NCBI GenBank assembly: GCA_030674185.1
Contig: CM060315.1
Span: forward strand, 90,895,618-90,959,617
Source: Monoplex corrugatus
Taxonomy: Eukaryota; Mollusca; Gastropoda; Littorinimorpha; Ranellidae
Length of the DNA: 64,000 bases
Direction: 5' to 3'
Below the pieces are notes generated by a model. It was not told the DNA's origin and did no database searches. It saw only the letters and a list, made by a program, of their open reading frames with translations. Below are positions 45,289 through 57,128 of the stretch, piece after piece. The position numbers were made by a program, and so were the translations under genes. Positions within the stretch are counted from its first letter, which is position 1. Each line of letters begins with the position of its first letter.

Positions 45289-45471
45289 CTTGGCCAGTTT
45301 GATTTCAAAGTCTATGACCTCGCCAATGGCTTTGGTCAAGTTGTCGGAAGGGGCCACATCCAGCACGCGCACCGCTGCCTGACGTTTGGCCTCTTCGTAC
45401 GCCAACACCACTGGAGAGTTACGTCCCATTATCAAATCGTTACGCAGCAGCTGAAGCTTCGGCTGGGCAAT
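45289..45471 (-). CDS. M13 peptidase exon d: IAQP ... DFEIKLAK
   Basis: A 183-bp, 61-codon exon, phase 0 at both ends, with acceptor tgtgttcag and donor GCCAAG followed by gtgaac. It starts IAQPKLQLLRND, runs through VVLAYEEAKRQAAVRVLDVA and ends AIGEVIDFEIKLAK. In M13 enzymes this block follows a conserved -D-P-LGLP- strand and ends with the helix E--FE--LA. Here the usual GLP is LQL, a small departure. The reading frame is open throughout. A (GACA)n microsatellite lies right at the donor side, 45185-45280. Confidence 0.9.
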
Positions 45472-45596
45472 CTGAACACAACAAATTATTATCATTGTTA
45501 TTATTGTTGCCATTGTTCTTGTTATTATATCATAATCATTATCATTACTGTTATAGTTTGTGTGTTGTTCTTCTTGTTGTTATTATTATAAGCAAG

Positions 45597-46400
45597 AAAC
45601 TCTGGGAAGAGATGGACAGCAGAAAGCCTTCAGAAGAGACACCGCGTCAACCAAGCGTTTTGACCTTTATCTCCTGACACGCAAAGGGGGCCGGGCCACA
45701 TTCAGGTTATTGCCCCTAAATGCCTTTCTGCTATCGCCTTTTTTAAATCAGAAATTTGTCCTCCACATGGGATCGAATCTGCACAACCAGTGTGCCCAGA
45801 CGTCTCAATGCCAAGTCATCCTTGTATAGGATGTCTTAATCACTTAACTATCAGACAGCAGCGACGTATAGGGGAATTTTAAGCCTTACCAAGTTCATAT
45901 TTGTTCTCCTGGACCATATCCAGCTGGAACTTTTTTCAGCTGCTTCTGCCATTGCCTTTAGGGCTATCGTCCTCTCTTTCCCAGAAATCAAGAGCTGTTT
46001 CATGAGATCATAGATTGATGTGCCTATTAACCCCCTTGCTCTAATCTCTGTGGCGAGGACAGTTTGCTGCCTTCTGCAGTGGAGAAGCATGTTGGAGCTT
46101 CTGGTAGTAAGCTTTTCCCCTGGCAGTATTGATCGCTTGTGTCAACTCTTGAAGCACATGTATACCTTCCTTGGGTTAACGTTTCCTTGCATGAGCTCAG
46201 GAAATGTTCTGTTGTCTGTTTGCTCTGGCAAAGCGGGTAAGCAGGGTCATCTAATTTCCCCCATTTCACCAGATTAGCATTTGAGGACAGGTCATACACA
46301 GATCTGAGGATGAAACGGATTCTAAGAGGGGCCAGGTGCCACAGGTCATTCCAGTGTATACTTCTTTGGAGTGTATTGGAGTGTACATGTAGCAAGAGAG
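45597..46400 (-). mobile_element. LINE family H copy H2 with tRNA-like 3' UTR
   Basis: Same order as H1 on the minus strand. The ORF piece at 46027-46395 has IHWNDLWHLAPLRIRFILRS, then YPLCQSKQTTEHFLSSC (first C of CCHC lost) and TQGRYTC. The nuclease core (LTVPYE part) is deleted. The end reads ATEIRARGLIGTSIYDLMKQ (45851-46090), then a UTR and a decayed tRNA-like module (45767-45853). Homology to H1 continues to about 45597, including GTCAACCAAGCGTTTTGAC, so the tRNA-like part belongs to the element. Confidence 0.75.
45767..45853 (-). promoter_or_regulatory. Decayed tRNA-like module in LINE H2
   Basis: Minus strand: TAGTTAAGTGATTAAGACA as box A region and AGATTCGATCCCATG as box B region. 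Both are recognisable versions of the H1 boxes with several changes. Confidence 0.65.
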
Positions 46401-46539
46401 AAGAGTAGAACTAGTCCTTACACTGCTTGTCCCGTAAAAAAGTGAGTGGTGAGGTCCCCACCGCCTTACTCGTCTACGACCCAAGATATGAGACTATAAC
46501 CATTTCATTTTTTTTCTTAATCTGAAACTAGCGACTCAC

Positions 46540-46746
46540 CTCAATGATATTACCGTGTTGAGTTTTTTAAGTCCTGTGAAGGGCTGACTGTAATGAAAGG
46601 GTAGGACCCTTTTCTCAAAAAAAAAATCAGCCTGGACGTCAGGTTCACAGAAATGTTGACCGATTCTGAGGAGGTGAGAGGCCAGTCTACGTCTGTGGAA
46701 TTGATCATATCCTGCAGTGGTTTTGCCCCCAGCTTCTCTATCTGCG
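46540..46746 (-). CDS. M13 peptidase exon c, with one-base frame break
   Basis: Acceptor gtgacatcag, donor ATTGAG followed by gtgagt, 207 bp. It opens AQIEKLGAKPLQDMINST and continues through DVDWPLTSSESVNISVNLTS, then PFITVSPSQDLKNSTR. IEKLGAKPL and a W-PL segment are typical of M13 at this point. The frame closes with TAA four residues before the donor. One base fewer in ACGGTAAT would give NIIE, the residues M13 proteins usually have before the next exon (IAQP). The exon length is also one base too long for its phases. A run of ten T (minus strand) lies in the same exon but is in frame. The break may be real decay or an assembly indel. Confidence 0.82.
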
Positions 46747-47249
46747 CTGATGTCACACAATGCAAACAACACAGATTACTAAAAATAACTCGAGCTAAAA
46801 CAGCTAAGCATGATAACACTTACACACGTGCACGCAAGCACACTCGCATACAAACAACACAAACAGGCGCACTCGCCCCCACCCCCCACCTCATAAACAC
46901 TGTGCTTACGGGATCGATGTATAACATTATTTATGTAAAAAGCAATATTACCCCCTATGTATTTGTACTAGGAAAACACAATCGATCGCCTCAAGTACAA
47001 AGCTGACCAACGATGATGTCACATCACAATAACAAATCTATCTTATTGTATGCTTACAGTCTGCATCGCACACAAGCCCCTTGTAAGAAAAGCTTCATTC
47101 ATTATGTTTGAGAATATTGCCTTCTCTCAGGGCCAGCATAATTCTGGAAACGGGGTTTACATATTCATCTCTTTTAACTATCCTTGACTTGTAAAATGTT
47201 CTCAAGTTCAATTTTCATCTTTCCTCGTTACCCCTCTTTCCCAACCCTA
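46747..47249. other. Intron, no recognised feature
   Basis: Between exon c and the minisatellite. Short CA-rich part at 46820-46870 only. Confidence 0.6.
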
Positions 47250-48540
47250 AAGAGAACAGATACCTATTTACGGCTCCATCCCTGAAGATATCAGGTAACT
47301 GTTTACACCCCATTCCTAAGGAAGGACAAGTACCCATTTACAGCCTCATCCTAAATCCCTAAAGAGAACTTTACTGCCCTGTCTCTAAAAACGGACAGAT
47401 ACCTATCTACAGTCTCATCCCTAAGGAATTCACAAAACCAACCCGTCTTCACAGAGGGACGGGTACCCATTGACATCCCAGTCCCTAAAGAAACAGGTAC
47501 CCATTCATAGCCCCGTCTGTAAAGACAAAATATGCCCTTTTACAGCGCCGACTCTAGAGACAAAAGATGCCCATTTACAGCCTGTTTCTATAGAAACAGA
47601 TACCCATTCACAGCACTGTCTAAACAGGTACCCATTTACAGTCAGGTCACTAAAGAGAGACAGATACAGACCTACAGCCTGGTTACTAAAGAGAGACATG
47701 TACCCATTTATGGCCCCATGTCTAAAAAAAACAAATACCCATTTACAACCCTGTCCCTAAAGACAACAGGTGCCCATTTACAACCCTGTCTGTAAAGACA
47801 ACAGGTGCCCATTTACAGCCCTGTCCCTAAAGACAACAGGTGCCCATTTACACCCTGTCTAAAGACAACAGGTGCCCATTTACAGCCCTGTCCCTAAAGA
47901 CAACAGGTGCCCATTTACAACCCTGTCCCTAAAGACAACAGGTGCCCATTTACAGCCTGTCCTAAAGACAACAGTGCCATTTACAACCCTGTCCCTAAAG
48001 ACAACAGTGCCATTACAGCCGTCCTAAAGACAACAGGTGCCCATTTACAGCCCTCCTAAAGACAACAGGTGCCCATTTAAAAAAGACAACAGGTGCCATT
48101 TACAGACCCTTCCCTAAAGACAACAGGTGCCCATTTACAGCCCTTCTTAAAGACAACAGGTGCCATTTACACCCTTCTAAAGACAACAGGTGCCCATTTA
48201 CAGCCCATTCATAAAGACAACAGGTAGCCATTTACAGACCATTCATTAAAGACAACAGGTGCCTTTACAGCCCCGTCAAAAAGACAACAGGTAGCCATTT
48301 ACAGCCCTTCATTAAAGACAACAGGTAGCCATTTACAGCCCCTTCATTAAAGACAACAGGTAGCCATTTACAGCCCCTTCATTAAAGACAACAGGTAGCC
48401 ATTTACAGACCATTCATAAAGACAACAGGTAGCCATTTACAGCCTTCATTAAAGACAACAGGTAGCCATTTACAGCCCGTCATAAAGACAACAGGTAGCC
48501 ATTACAGCCCTTCATTAAAGACAACAGGATAGCCATTTAC
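47250..48540. repeat. Minisatellite, 35-bp subarray
   Basis: Begins with diverged units (CCTAAAGA...ACCCATTTACAG) at 47250-47760. It becomes regular with AAAGACAACAGGTGCCCATT plus TACAGCCCTGTCCCT, then shifts to a GGTAGCCATTTACAG variant from about 48220. Many units are shortened. Confidence 0.93.
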
Positions 48541-51500
48541 AGTCCCTTCATTAAAGGGAACAGGTACCCATTTGACAGTCCCTTCCTTAAAGAGGAACAG
48601 GTACCATTAGACAGTCCGTCTTAAAGAGAACAGTACCATACAGTCCGTCTTAAGAACAGTAGACAGCCGCAAAAACAGGTACCCATTGACAGTCCCGTCC
48701 CTTAAAGAGGGAACAGGTACCCATGACAGTCCGTCCATAAAGAGGGAACAGGTACCCATTGACAGTCCGTCCTAAAGAGGGAACAGGTACCCACTGACAG
48801 TCCCGTCCCTTAAAGAGGGAACAGGTACCCACTGACAGTCCCGTCCTTAAAGAGGGAACAGGTACCCACTGACAGTCCCGTCCTTAAAGAGGGAACAGGT
48901 ATCCCATTGACAGTCCCGTCCTTAAAGAGGGAACAGGTACCCACTGACAGTCCCGTCCTTAAAGAGGGAACAGGTACCCATTGACAGTCCCGTCCTAAAG
49001 AGGGAACAGGTACCCACTGACAGTTCCGTCCATAAAGAGGGAACAGGTACCATTGACAGTCCCGTCCTAAAGAGGGAACAGGTACCCATTGACAGTCCCG
49101 TCCTTAAAGAGGGAACAGGTACCCATTGACATCCGTCCTAAAGAGGGAAACAGTACCCATAACAGTCCCTCCTAAAGAGGGAACAGGTACCCATTGACAG
49201 TCCCGTCCCTAAAGAGGGAACAGTACCCATTGACAGTCCCGTCCTAAAGAGGGAACAGGTACCCATATCAGTCCCGTCCTTAAAGAGGAACAGGTACCCA
49301 TTGACAGTCCCGTCCTTAAAGAGGGAACAGGTACCATTGACAGTCCCGTCCTAAAGAGGTAACAGGTACCCATGACAGTCCGTCCTTAAAAGGGAACAGG
49401 TAGCCATTGACAGTCCCGTCCTTAAAGAGGGTAACAGGTACCCATTGACAGTCCTGTCCTTAAAGAGGGAACAGGTACCCATTGACAGTCCCGTCCTTAA
49501 AGAGGTAACAGGTACCCATTGACAGCCTGTCCTTAAAGAGGGAACAGGTACCCATTGACAGTCCCGTCCTAAAGAGGTAACAGGTACCCATTGACGTCCT
49601 GTCCTTAAAGAGGGAACAGGTACCACTGACAGTCCTGTCCTTAAAGAGGAACAGGTACCCATTGACAGTCCTGTCCTTGAAGAGGGAACAGGTATCCATT
49701 GACAGTCCGTCCTTAAAGAGGGAACAGGTACCCATTGACAGTCCTGTCCTTAAAGAGGGAACAGGTACCCACTTGACAGTCCGTCCTTAAAGAGGGAATA
49801 GGTACCCATTGACAGTCCCGTCCTTAATGAGGGAACAGGTACCCATTGACAGTCCCGTCCTTAAAGAGGGAATAGGTACCCATGACAGTCCGTCCTGAAG
49901 AGGGAACAGGTACCCATGACATCCTGTCCCTGAAGAGGGAACAGGTACCCACAGACAGTCCCGTCCTTAAAGTGGGAACAGGTACCCACTGACAGCCAGT
50001 CCCTAGAAAGGAACACGTACCCATTGACAGTCCGTCCTGAAGAGGGAACAGGTACCCATTGACAGTCCCGGCCCTGAAGGAGGAACAGGTACCCATTAAC
50101 AGTCCCATCCCTAAAGAGGGAACAGGTACCCATTGACAGTCCCGTCCCTAAAGAGGGAACAGGTACCCATTGACAGTCCCGTCTTAAAGAGGGAACAGGT
50201 ACCCATATCAGTCCCGTCCTTAAAGAGTGAACAGGTACCCATTGACAGTCCCGTCCTTAAAGAGGGAACAGGTATCCATTGACAGTCCCGTCCCTAAAGA
50301 GGTAACAGGTACCCACTGACAGTCCTGTCCTTAAAAAGGGAACAGGTACCATTGACAGTCCCGTCCTTAAAGAGGGTAACAGGTACCCATTGACAGTCCT
50401 GTCCTTAAAGAGGGAACAGGTACCCATTGACAGTCCCGTCCTTAAAGAGGTAACAGGTACCCATTGACAGCCCTGTCCTTAAAGAGGGAACAGGTACCCA
50501 TTGACAGTCCCGTCCTAAAGAGGTAACAGGTACCCATTGACGGTCCTGTCCTTAAAGAGGGAACAGGTACCCAACTGACAGTCCTGTCCTTAAAGAGGGA
50601 CAGGTACCCATTGACAGTCCTGTCCTTGAAGAGGGAACAGGTACCATTGACAGTCCCGTCCTTAAAGAGGGAACAGGTACCCATTGACAGTCCTGTCCTT
50701 AAAGAGGGAACAGGTACCCACTGACAGTCCCGTCCTTAAAGAGGGAATAGGTACCCATTGACAGTCCGTCCTTAATGAGGGAACAGGTACCCATTGACAG
50801 TCCCGTCCTTAAAGAGGGAATAGGTACCCACTGACAGTCCTGTCCCTGAAGAGGGAACAGGTACCCACTGACAGTCCTGTCCTGTAAGAGGGAACAGGTA
50901 CCCACTGACAGTCCCGTCCTTAAAGTGGGAACAGGTACCCACTGACAGCCCAGTCCCTGAAGAAGGAACACGTACCATTGACAGTCCTGTCCTGAAAGAG
51001 GGAACAGGTACCCATTGACAGTCCCGCCCTGAAGCGAGAACAGGTACCCATTGACAGTCCTGTCCCTGAAGAGGGAACAGGTCACCCATGACAGTCCTGT
51101 CCCTAAAAGGGAACAGGTACCCATTGACAGTCCTGTCCTTAAAGAGGGAACAGGTACCCATTGACAGTCCTGTCCCTAAAGAGGGAACAGGTACCCACTG
51201 ACAGTCCTGTCCTTAAAGAGGGAACAGGCACCACAGACAGTCCTGTCCCTAAAGAGGGAACAGGTACCCATTGAAGTCCTGTCCTTAAAGAGGTAACAGG
51301 TACCCATTGACAGTCCCGTCCTAAAGAGGGAACAGGCACCACAGACAGTCCTGTTCTTAAAGAGGGAACAGGTACCCATTGACAGTCCCGTCCTTAAAGA
51401 GGGAACAGGTACCCATTGACAGTCCTGTCCCTAAAGAGGGAACAGGTACCCACATGACAGTCCCGTCCCTAAAGAGGGAACAGGCACCCTCAGACAGTCC

Positions 51501-52640
51501 TGTCCCTAAAGAGGAACAGGTACCCACAGACTAGTCCTGTCCTTAAAGAGGGAACAGGCACCCACAGACAGTCCTGTCCCTAAAGAGGGAACAACAACAT
51601 ACGTCCGTCCTAAAGAGGGAACAGGTACCCATGACAGTCCGTCCCTAAAGAGGGAACAGGTACCATTGACAGTCCCGTCCCTAAAGAGGGAACAGGTACC
51701 CATGACAGTCCGTCCTAAAGAGGAACGGGTACCCATTGACAGTCCGTCCCTAAAGAGGGAACAGGTACCCACTGACAGTCCCGTCCTTAAAGAGGGAACA
51801 GGTACCCACTGACAGTCCCGTCCTTAAAGAGGGAACAGGTACCCATTGACAGTCCTGTCCTTAAAGAGGGAACAGGTACCCATTGACAGTCCCGTCCTTA
51901 AAGAGGGAATAGATACCCACTAACAGTCCGTCCTTAAAGAGGGAATAGGTACCCATTGACAGTCCCGTCCTTAAAGAGGGAACACGTACCATTGACAGTC
52001 CTGTCCTTAAAGAGGGAACAGGTACCCATTGACAGTCCCGTCCTTAAAGAGGGAATAGGTACCCACTAACAGTCCGTCCTTAAAGAGGGAATATGTACCC
52101 ATTGACAGTCCCGTCCTTAAAGAGGGAATAGGTACCCACTGACAGTCCCGTCCTTAAAGAGGTAACAGGTACCCACTATCAGTCCCGTCCTTAAAGAGGG
52201 AACAGGTACCCATTGACAGTCCCGTCCTTAAAGAGGGAACAGGTACCCACTGACAGTCCCGTCCTTAAAGAGGGAACAGGTACCCATTGACAGTCCCGTC
52301 CTTAAAAGGGAACAGGTACCCATTGACAGTCCCGTCCCTTAAAGAGGGAACAGGTACCCATTGACAGTCCCGTCCTTAAAGAGGGAACAGGTACCCACTG
52401 ACATCCCGTCCTTATAGAGGGAACAGGTACCCATGACAGTCCCGTCCTTAAAGAGGGAACAGGTACCCATTGACAGTCCCGTCCTTAAAAAGGGAACAGG
52501 TACCCATTGACAGTCCCGTCCTTAAAGAGGTAACAGGTACCCACTATCAGTCCCGTCCTTAAAGAGGAAAGGTACCCATTGACAGTCCCGTCCTTAAGGA
52601 GGGAACAGGTACCCACTGACAGTCCCGTCCCTTAAAAGGA
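48541..52640. repeat. Minisatellite, 37-bp subarray
   Basis: About 110 units of ACAGTCCCGTCCTTAAAGAG plus GGAACAGGTACCCATTG. Most carry a GGTACC site. Variants (CACTGACAG, CCTGTCC, GAATAGG, GTAACAGG) recur in blocks. Ends about 100 bp before exon b. Related to the 35-bp units on its left. Confidence 0.95.
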
Positions 52641-52737
52641 ACTGTCCTCGGATTTTGGGAAGCCGTTTCCCCCATGACTCCTTCACCCCCTCCCCCCCTC
52701 CCCCCCCTCTGCAAACATCGTAGGCCTTTCTGTTTAC

Positions 52738-52824
52738 CTTCATCCATACATGAAGCGTATAAAGTCTTCATATTCCTGACGGTTGCGCCCTCTGTAGTAT
52801 TGTCGTACGCTGTTTCCAGAACAT
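52738..52824 (-). CDS. M13 peptidase exon b: LYASCMDE
   Basis: An 87-bp exon with acceptor cattctag and donor GATGAAG followed by gtaaac. With one base from exon a it starts DVLETAYDNTTEGATV and ends MKTLYASCMDE. M13 proteins have a conserved cysteine here (usually Y-SCM-), which pairs in the disulphide network of the N-terminal lobe. NTT is a possible N-glycosylation sequon. The exon begins only about 100 bp from the end of the 5.4-kb minisatellite that fills the following intron, on its low-coordinate side. Phases in and out fit exons a and c. Confidence 0.88.
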
Positions 52825-52865
52825 CTAGAATGCAGTCACAAAACAGTTTTCACAGCATCACATGA

Positions 52866-53056
52866 GACATTGCATGTGCGCACGCACGCCGCACACTCTC
52901 ACACGCAGAAACACACACATAACATACATGACTTGCACACGTATGCACGCACACACACACGCACACACACACACAACAACACACACACACACACAGCACA
53001 CACACACCACACACACACACCACACACACACCACACACCAGCACACACACACACAC

Positions 53057-53096
<40 letters not shown>

Positions 53097-53146
53097 ACAC
53101 AGCACACACACACACCACACACACACCACAACTACACACACACACA

Positions 53147-53188
<42 letters not shown>

Positions 53189-53255
53189 CACACACACACA
53201 CAACACACACACACACACCACAACACACATACACACACACACACACACACAACAC

Positions 53256-53297
<42 letters not shown>

Positions 53298-53310
53298 ATA
53301 CACACACACC
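52866..53310. repeat. (CA)n-rich microsatellite, 445 bp
   Basis: CA with frequent ACACCACA, AGCACA and AACACA interruptions. It begins about 40 bp upstream of exon b's acceptor, on the high-coordinate side. Confidence 0.96.
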
Positions 53311-54059
53311 GTGTACTTTCTACAGGTGATGTACAGACCCTTTCACTAAGATGTTGAACAAACAGATTTCAAGGTATCAATTTACTCCACGTAATCATAA
53401 TGGAACGTGGTTATTTGGGCTTGGTAACTTAGTGGACCAGTGCATTTTATGAAAACCCTGTTGTAAACGTCACTGAATACTGGGTCCGAATGGGTCATAC
53501 AGCGCATGGACAGCCCTCCTCCCCCCCTCCCTTTGCTTGCTGAAATGGCTGCCGTGTCCCGTTAGGAAGTGATTGTTAGGAAAGTGGTGAGGCATAGCTG
53601 CTCTGTGTCCAATCCAGCATCCTTTCGTGTTTCTTGTTAACTTGTGGCTTGGCCGCTAATTTCAGGAATCGGGCATGATGACTGAAGGGAAAGATCTGCT
53701 AGCGGCTCGGAAAGATGGTTAACTTGGGATCCCTTTGGAAGCGTGTCAGACCTAGCTGAACAGCAAAATGGGCTGTCTAGAGCTTCACTTTTTGCAGCCG
53801 CTAGCATATCTCCTTGACAGTAAAATCAAGAGCGTGGACGACTTTTATTCAACATTCAATTCAACTTTCAAAATTTCAACAACAACAACAAAATGACAAT
53901 GATGATGATGAAAGTGGTGGTGCTGGTAATGATGATGATGATGTTGAGGGAAGGAAACAGACGAGAAGACAGAAAAAAAAGACAGTTTCAGTTTCTCAAG
54001 ATGACGTCTTCGCGCCCGAAACATATTTCATATGCACTAACACTCAGTATTACAGCTTG
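53311..54059. other. Intron with short repeat copy
   Basis: No gene. (GAT)n/(AAC)n runs at 53875-53945 and the second copy of the short dispersed repeat at 53982-54045. Confidence 0.6.
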
Positions 54060-55985
54060 GTATAGTTGAAAGACATGACGTTATTCAATTCCTTTAGCTG
54101 CCATTGCTTTCAGGATTGAAAGGTCTTTTTTACATTTTAGTGTATGGTTTCCACATGTTTTGTGAAGGTTAACATTCTATCAAAACTGATGCCAAGGTAG
54201 CGTAAGTTGCTTGTTCGCTAGATATTGGTTCCTCTGAACGTAACTGATGGACATTTTTCACTCGCCGCTTTTTTGTCAAGGGTGCAGAACAGTACCTGTG
54301 CTTTGGTGGGGATGATTGCTGATCCAGTTTCTTGACACCACTGATCTTTGTTGTTTAACTGTTCTTGGACTGCTTTGTTTCTTTCTGATGCGTTTTTACC
54401 TTGTCTTGTAGATGAGTCCGTCGTCAGCGAAAGAGAGGATATGGGCTAGTCCGTTGTTATTAAGGTCAGCAAGCCCTTTTGTATATATGTTGTAGAGAAC
54501 AGGGGAAAGTGGTGATCCTTGATGAAGTCCCATGGAGAGTTTTTGTGGTGCTGAACACCAGTTTCCAAGTAGTAGGACTACTATTCGTTCTTGGAGTGTA
54601 GCAGCAATCCATCTTGTAAGTGTGATACTGACACCATATCGCTGAAGTAGTTTCATGAGTAATGTAAACTGTACTTTACTGTACGCATCCTCTAGGTCAA
54701 TGGCTGCAGCTACGGTTTCTTCTTTGTTCTGAAAACCTCCGTAGACTTCGTGAGCAAAGGCAACTGCGTTTTCTCAAGTCCTTTTTCCTGTTCTTAAGCC
54801 TGTTGATTAGGTCTCTAGCTAATTTCTTTGCTATTATGTTTACCATCAATTTCCCAATTACGTTTTGTATAGTCAGGATGCTTTAGGTAGGACTTTAAGA
54901 AGCTGTGTGTCCAGTCCTCAGGAACCTGACCTTTCTCAGAACTGTCTTGATAGAAGGTGTACAATTCAGTTTTGTCGTGTTCAGACAGCGTTTTGATGTC
55001 AAAATATCGCATCTTATCCATACCACTGGCTGTGTCTTTTCTGCACCGTGCAAGTTCTTCATGCATTTCTTGTTCAGTCATTTCATCATCTAGTCCAGTC
55101 TGTGCCAGTTTTTTTGTTTAGGTGCACAATGAATTTTCTTTTTCTTCAAGATTCTTCTGGTCACTCTGTTGTATGAAACGCTGTAGCAGGGCTTGTCCTT
55201 TCTCTTCGTTTGTTCTTAATATGGTTCCATCTGTGTTGGTGATATCTGGTATCGTGGTGTTTGTGGTTTTCCCTTCCATTTGTTGATAGAACTGCCAGAA
55301 TTGTGACTGTGTTGTATCAGCACTGAGTCTTTCACAGAACTGTGTCCATTTAGTGTCTTTTGTTTTCTGGACTATGGTTTTGAACCGTTCTGTTTTTTCA
55401 TCCATATTACTTTTACACTTCTACGTTTTTCTAATGCTCTCATTGTCTGAGTGATGTCTTCTTCTGTGTTTTTTCCAGGCTTTTACAGCAGCTCGTTTTT
55501 TTTTGTTTTGTTTTGTTTTGTTTTGTTTCCAGGCAGTCTCTGTGTCATGGTTCCACTAGTGATGTTGTTTTCTAGATGTTTGGTTGTTTCCTGTTTTCCG
55601 TTTGGTTTCATAGTTCTCTGTTTAGAAACAATATCAGATTGTATACTGTGATATTGAAACTGGTTTCTTGCTTGACATACAGTTTCTAGGTGACATATGT
55701 TTCCTTGTACTGAAAACCACTGGAAGGCGGTGGCTGCCATGTGTGTTCAGTGTCTCTGCACTCACTAGTGGTGTTAGTTTTGGAGAGATGAGTGCTATAT
55801 CAATGATGCTGTCTGTGTCTCCTTGTCTTGCACCAATATAGGTTGGTGACGTTGTTGTCAGTGGGATGAGCTAGATATCGCACAGCACCTCTTCCACAGC
55901 ATGTCCCTGGACGTTAGTTCCATTCTGATCCCATAATGCAGATCTTACGTTGAGATTGCCACATACCACTGTAATGTCTCCTAGT
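54060..55985 (-). mobile_element. Jockey-like LINE, family E, copy E2
   Basis: Antisense. Endonuclease at its 5' side: GDITVVCGNLNVRSALWDQN and GHAVEEVLCDI (55860-55985), then decayed frames. Linker 55118-55405: WTQFCERLSADTTQSQFWQF. RT 54815-55081: ARCRKDTASGMDKMRYFDIK, PEDWTHSF. RT 54396-54656: GVSITLTRWIAATLQERIVV, GLHQGSPLSPVLYNIYTKGL and LSFADDGLIYKT, motif C intact. The post-RT end seen in 14210-14718 is not present here beyond about 54060. Confidence 0.82.
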
Positions 55986-55986
55986 T

Positions 55987-55987
55987 C

Positions 55988-56082
<95 letters not shown>

Positions 56083-56155
56083 TATGATGATGATGATGAT
56101 GATGATGTGTGTGTGTGTGTGTGTGTTTATGATGATGATGATGATGATGATGATG

Positions 56156-56213
<58 letters not shown>

Positions 56214-56260
56214 ATGATGATGATGATAGTGGTGTGATGATGATGATGATAGTGTGTGTG
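55987..56260. repeat. Compound (GAT)n/(GT)n microsatellite
   Basis: Four GAT blocks (55989-56024, 56083-56106, 56130-56156, 56214-56250) alternate with GT blocks, joined by TTTATGAT. It begins right at the endonuclease side of LINE E2. Confidence 0.95.
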
Positions 56261-57128
56261 TGTGTATGAAAGCGCGCACGTGTGTGTGTGCCTGTGTGTG
56301 TACATGTGTGTGTGCGTGTGTGTGCGCGCACGCGCGCACGTACTTGTTTGCTTGTTTGCCTGCTTGTTCGCTCTCTTGCTTGCACGCGCGTGTCTGCGGG
56401 TGAGTGTCTGTGCAGATGTACACAAGATACGTTATGTACTAACCACATACATGGGATTCATACATTTTCCTGTTTGTTATCCTTTGAATTTTGAATGATT
56501 GATTTATGTTGTCTATTCCTGATCATTCTATTTTGAACATTGAATGCACAGTGTTTGGACATGCTTATGAGGAGTGAAGGAAGCGAGAATGGTTGTGTGT
56601 GGGGGGGGGGGGGTGTGAGAGTGCGTGCGCACACGCGTGGATGGGTGTGCGCGTGCCGTGCTTGCGTGCATATTTGCATAATTATATATCCAGACTTGCA
56701 TTCCATTTTGATGTCTGCATTCTGTTCTTATTATCAGGGTGTGGTTAGTGTTTAAGAAACCAATGAGTTATTTGATCTCTAATGACGTTTTTTATATGTA
56801 GTCCCATATTTGGATTATGTTACTTCATCTGGCAGACAGTTGTCTAAACGTCTTGATAAAGTCCTCCTTATCATTGTGATTAAAACTACAAGTATGTTCA
56901 ATCTACTGACCCACGTGTTTTAGAAATATTTTCCTGAGACAACTCAAGCGAGAAAATAACAATGGACATCACTAGGGGTTTAGTCACAAAACATGAGACA
57001 CACATGTTTCAAGACATCAGTTTAAGAAAGATAACTGTTAAGATGTGTGCATCCCATCTTTGTTCAATATATACAGTTGTTGACAGTGTACAACTGGGTT
57101 ACGTTTACTGCCTCAACCTGTGTCAACT
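56261..57128. other. Intron, GT-rich then featureless
   Basis: GT/CG-rich to 56420 and a short G run at 56602-56613. No exon or element recognised further on. Confidence 0.6.

Noticed and set aside
48650..51772. Minus-strand ORFs with repeated MGTCSLFKDRTVNGYLFPL-like units
   Set aside because: They follow the 37-bp minisatellite; 37 is not a multiple of three, so frames cycle and the ORFs end at random.
47250..52640. CRISPR array
   Set aside because: Repeats are directly adjacent without unique spacers, the setting is a eukaryotic intron, and no cas genes exist.
52858..53349. Long Cys/Val and His/Thr ORFs up to about 160 codons on both strands
   Set aside because: They are translations of (CA)n/(GT)n repeats and have no other coding evidence. 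The same holds at 2779-3141, 31226-31611, 36209-36463, 37758-38077, 44387-44790 and 55871-56425.
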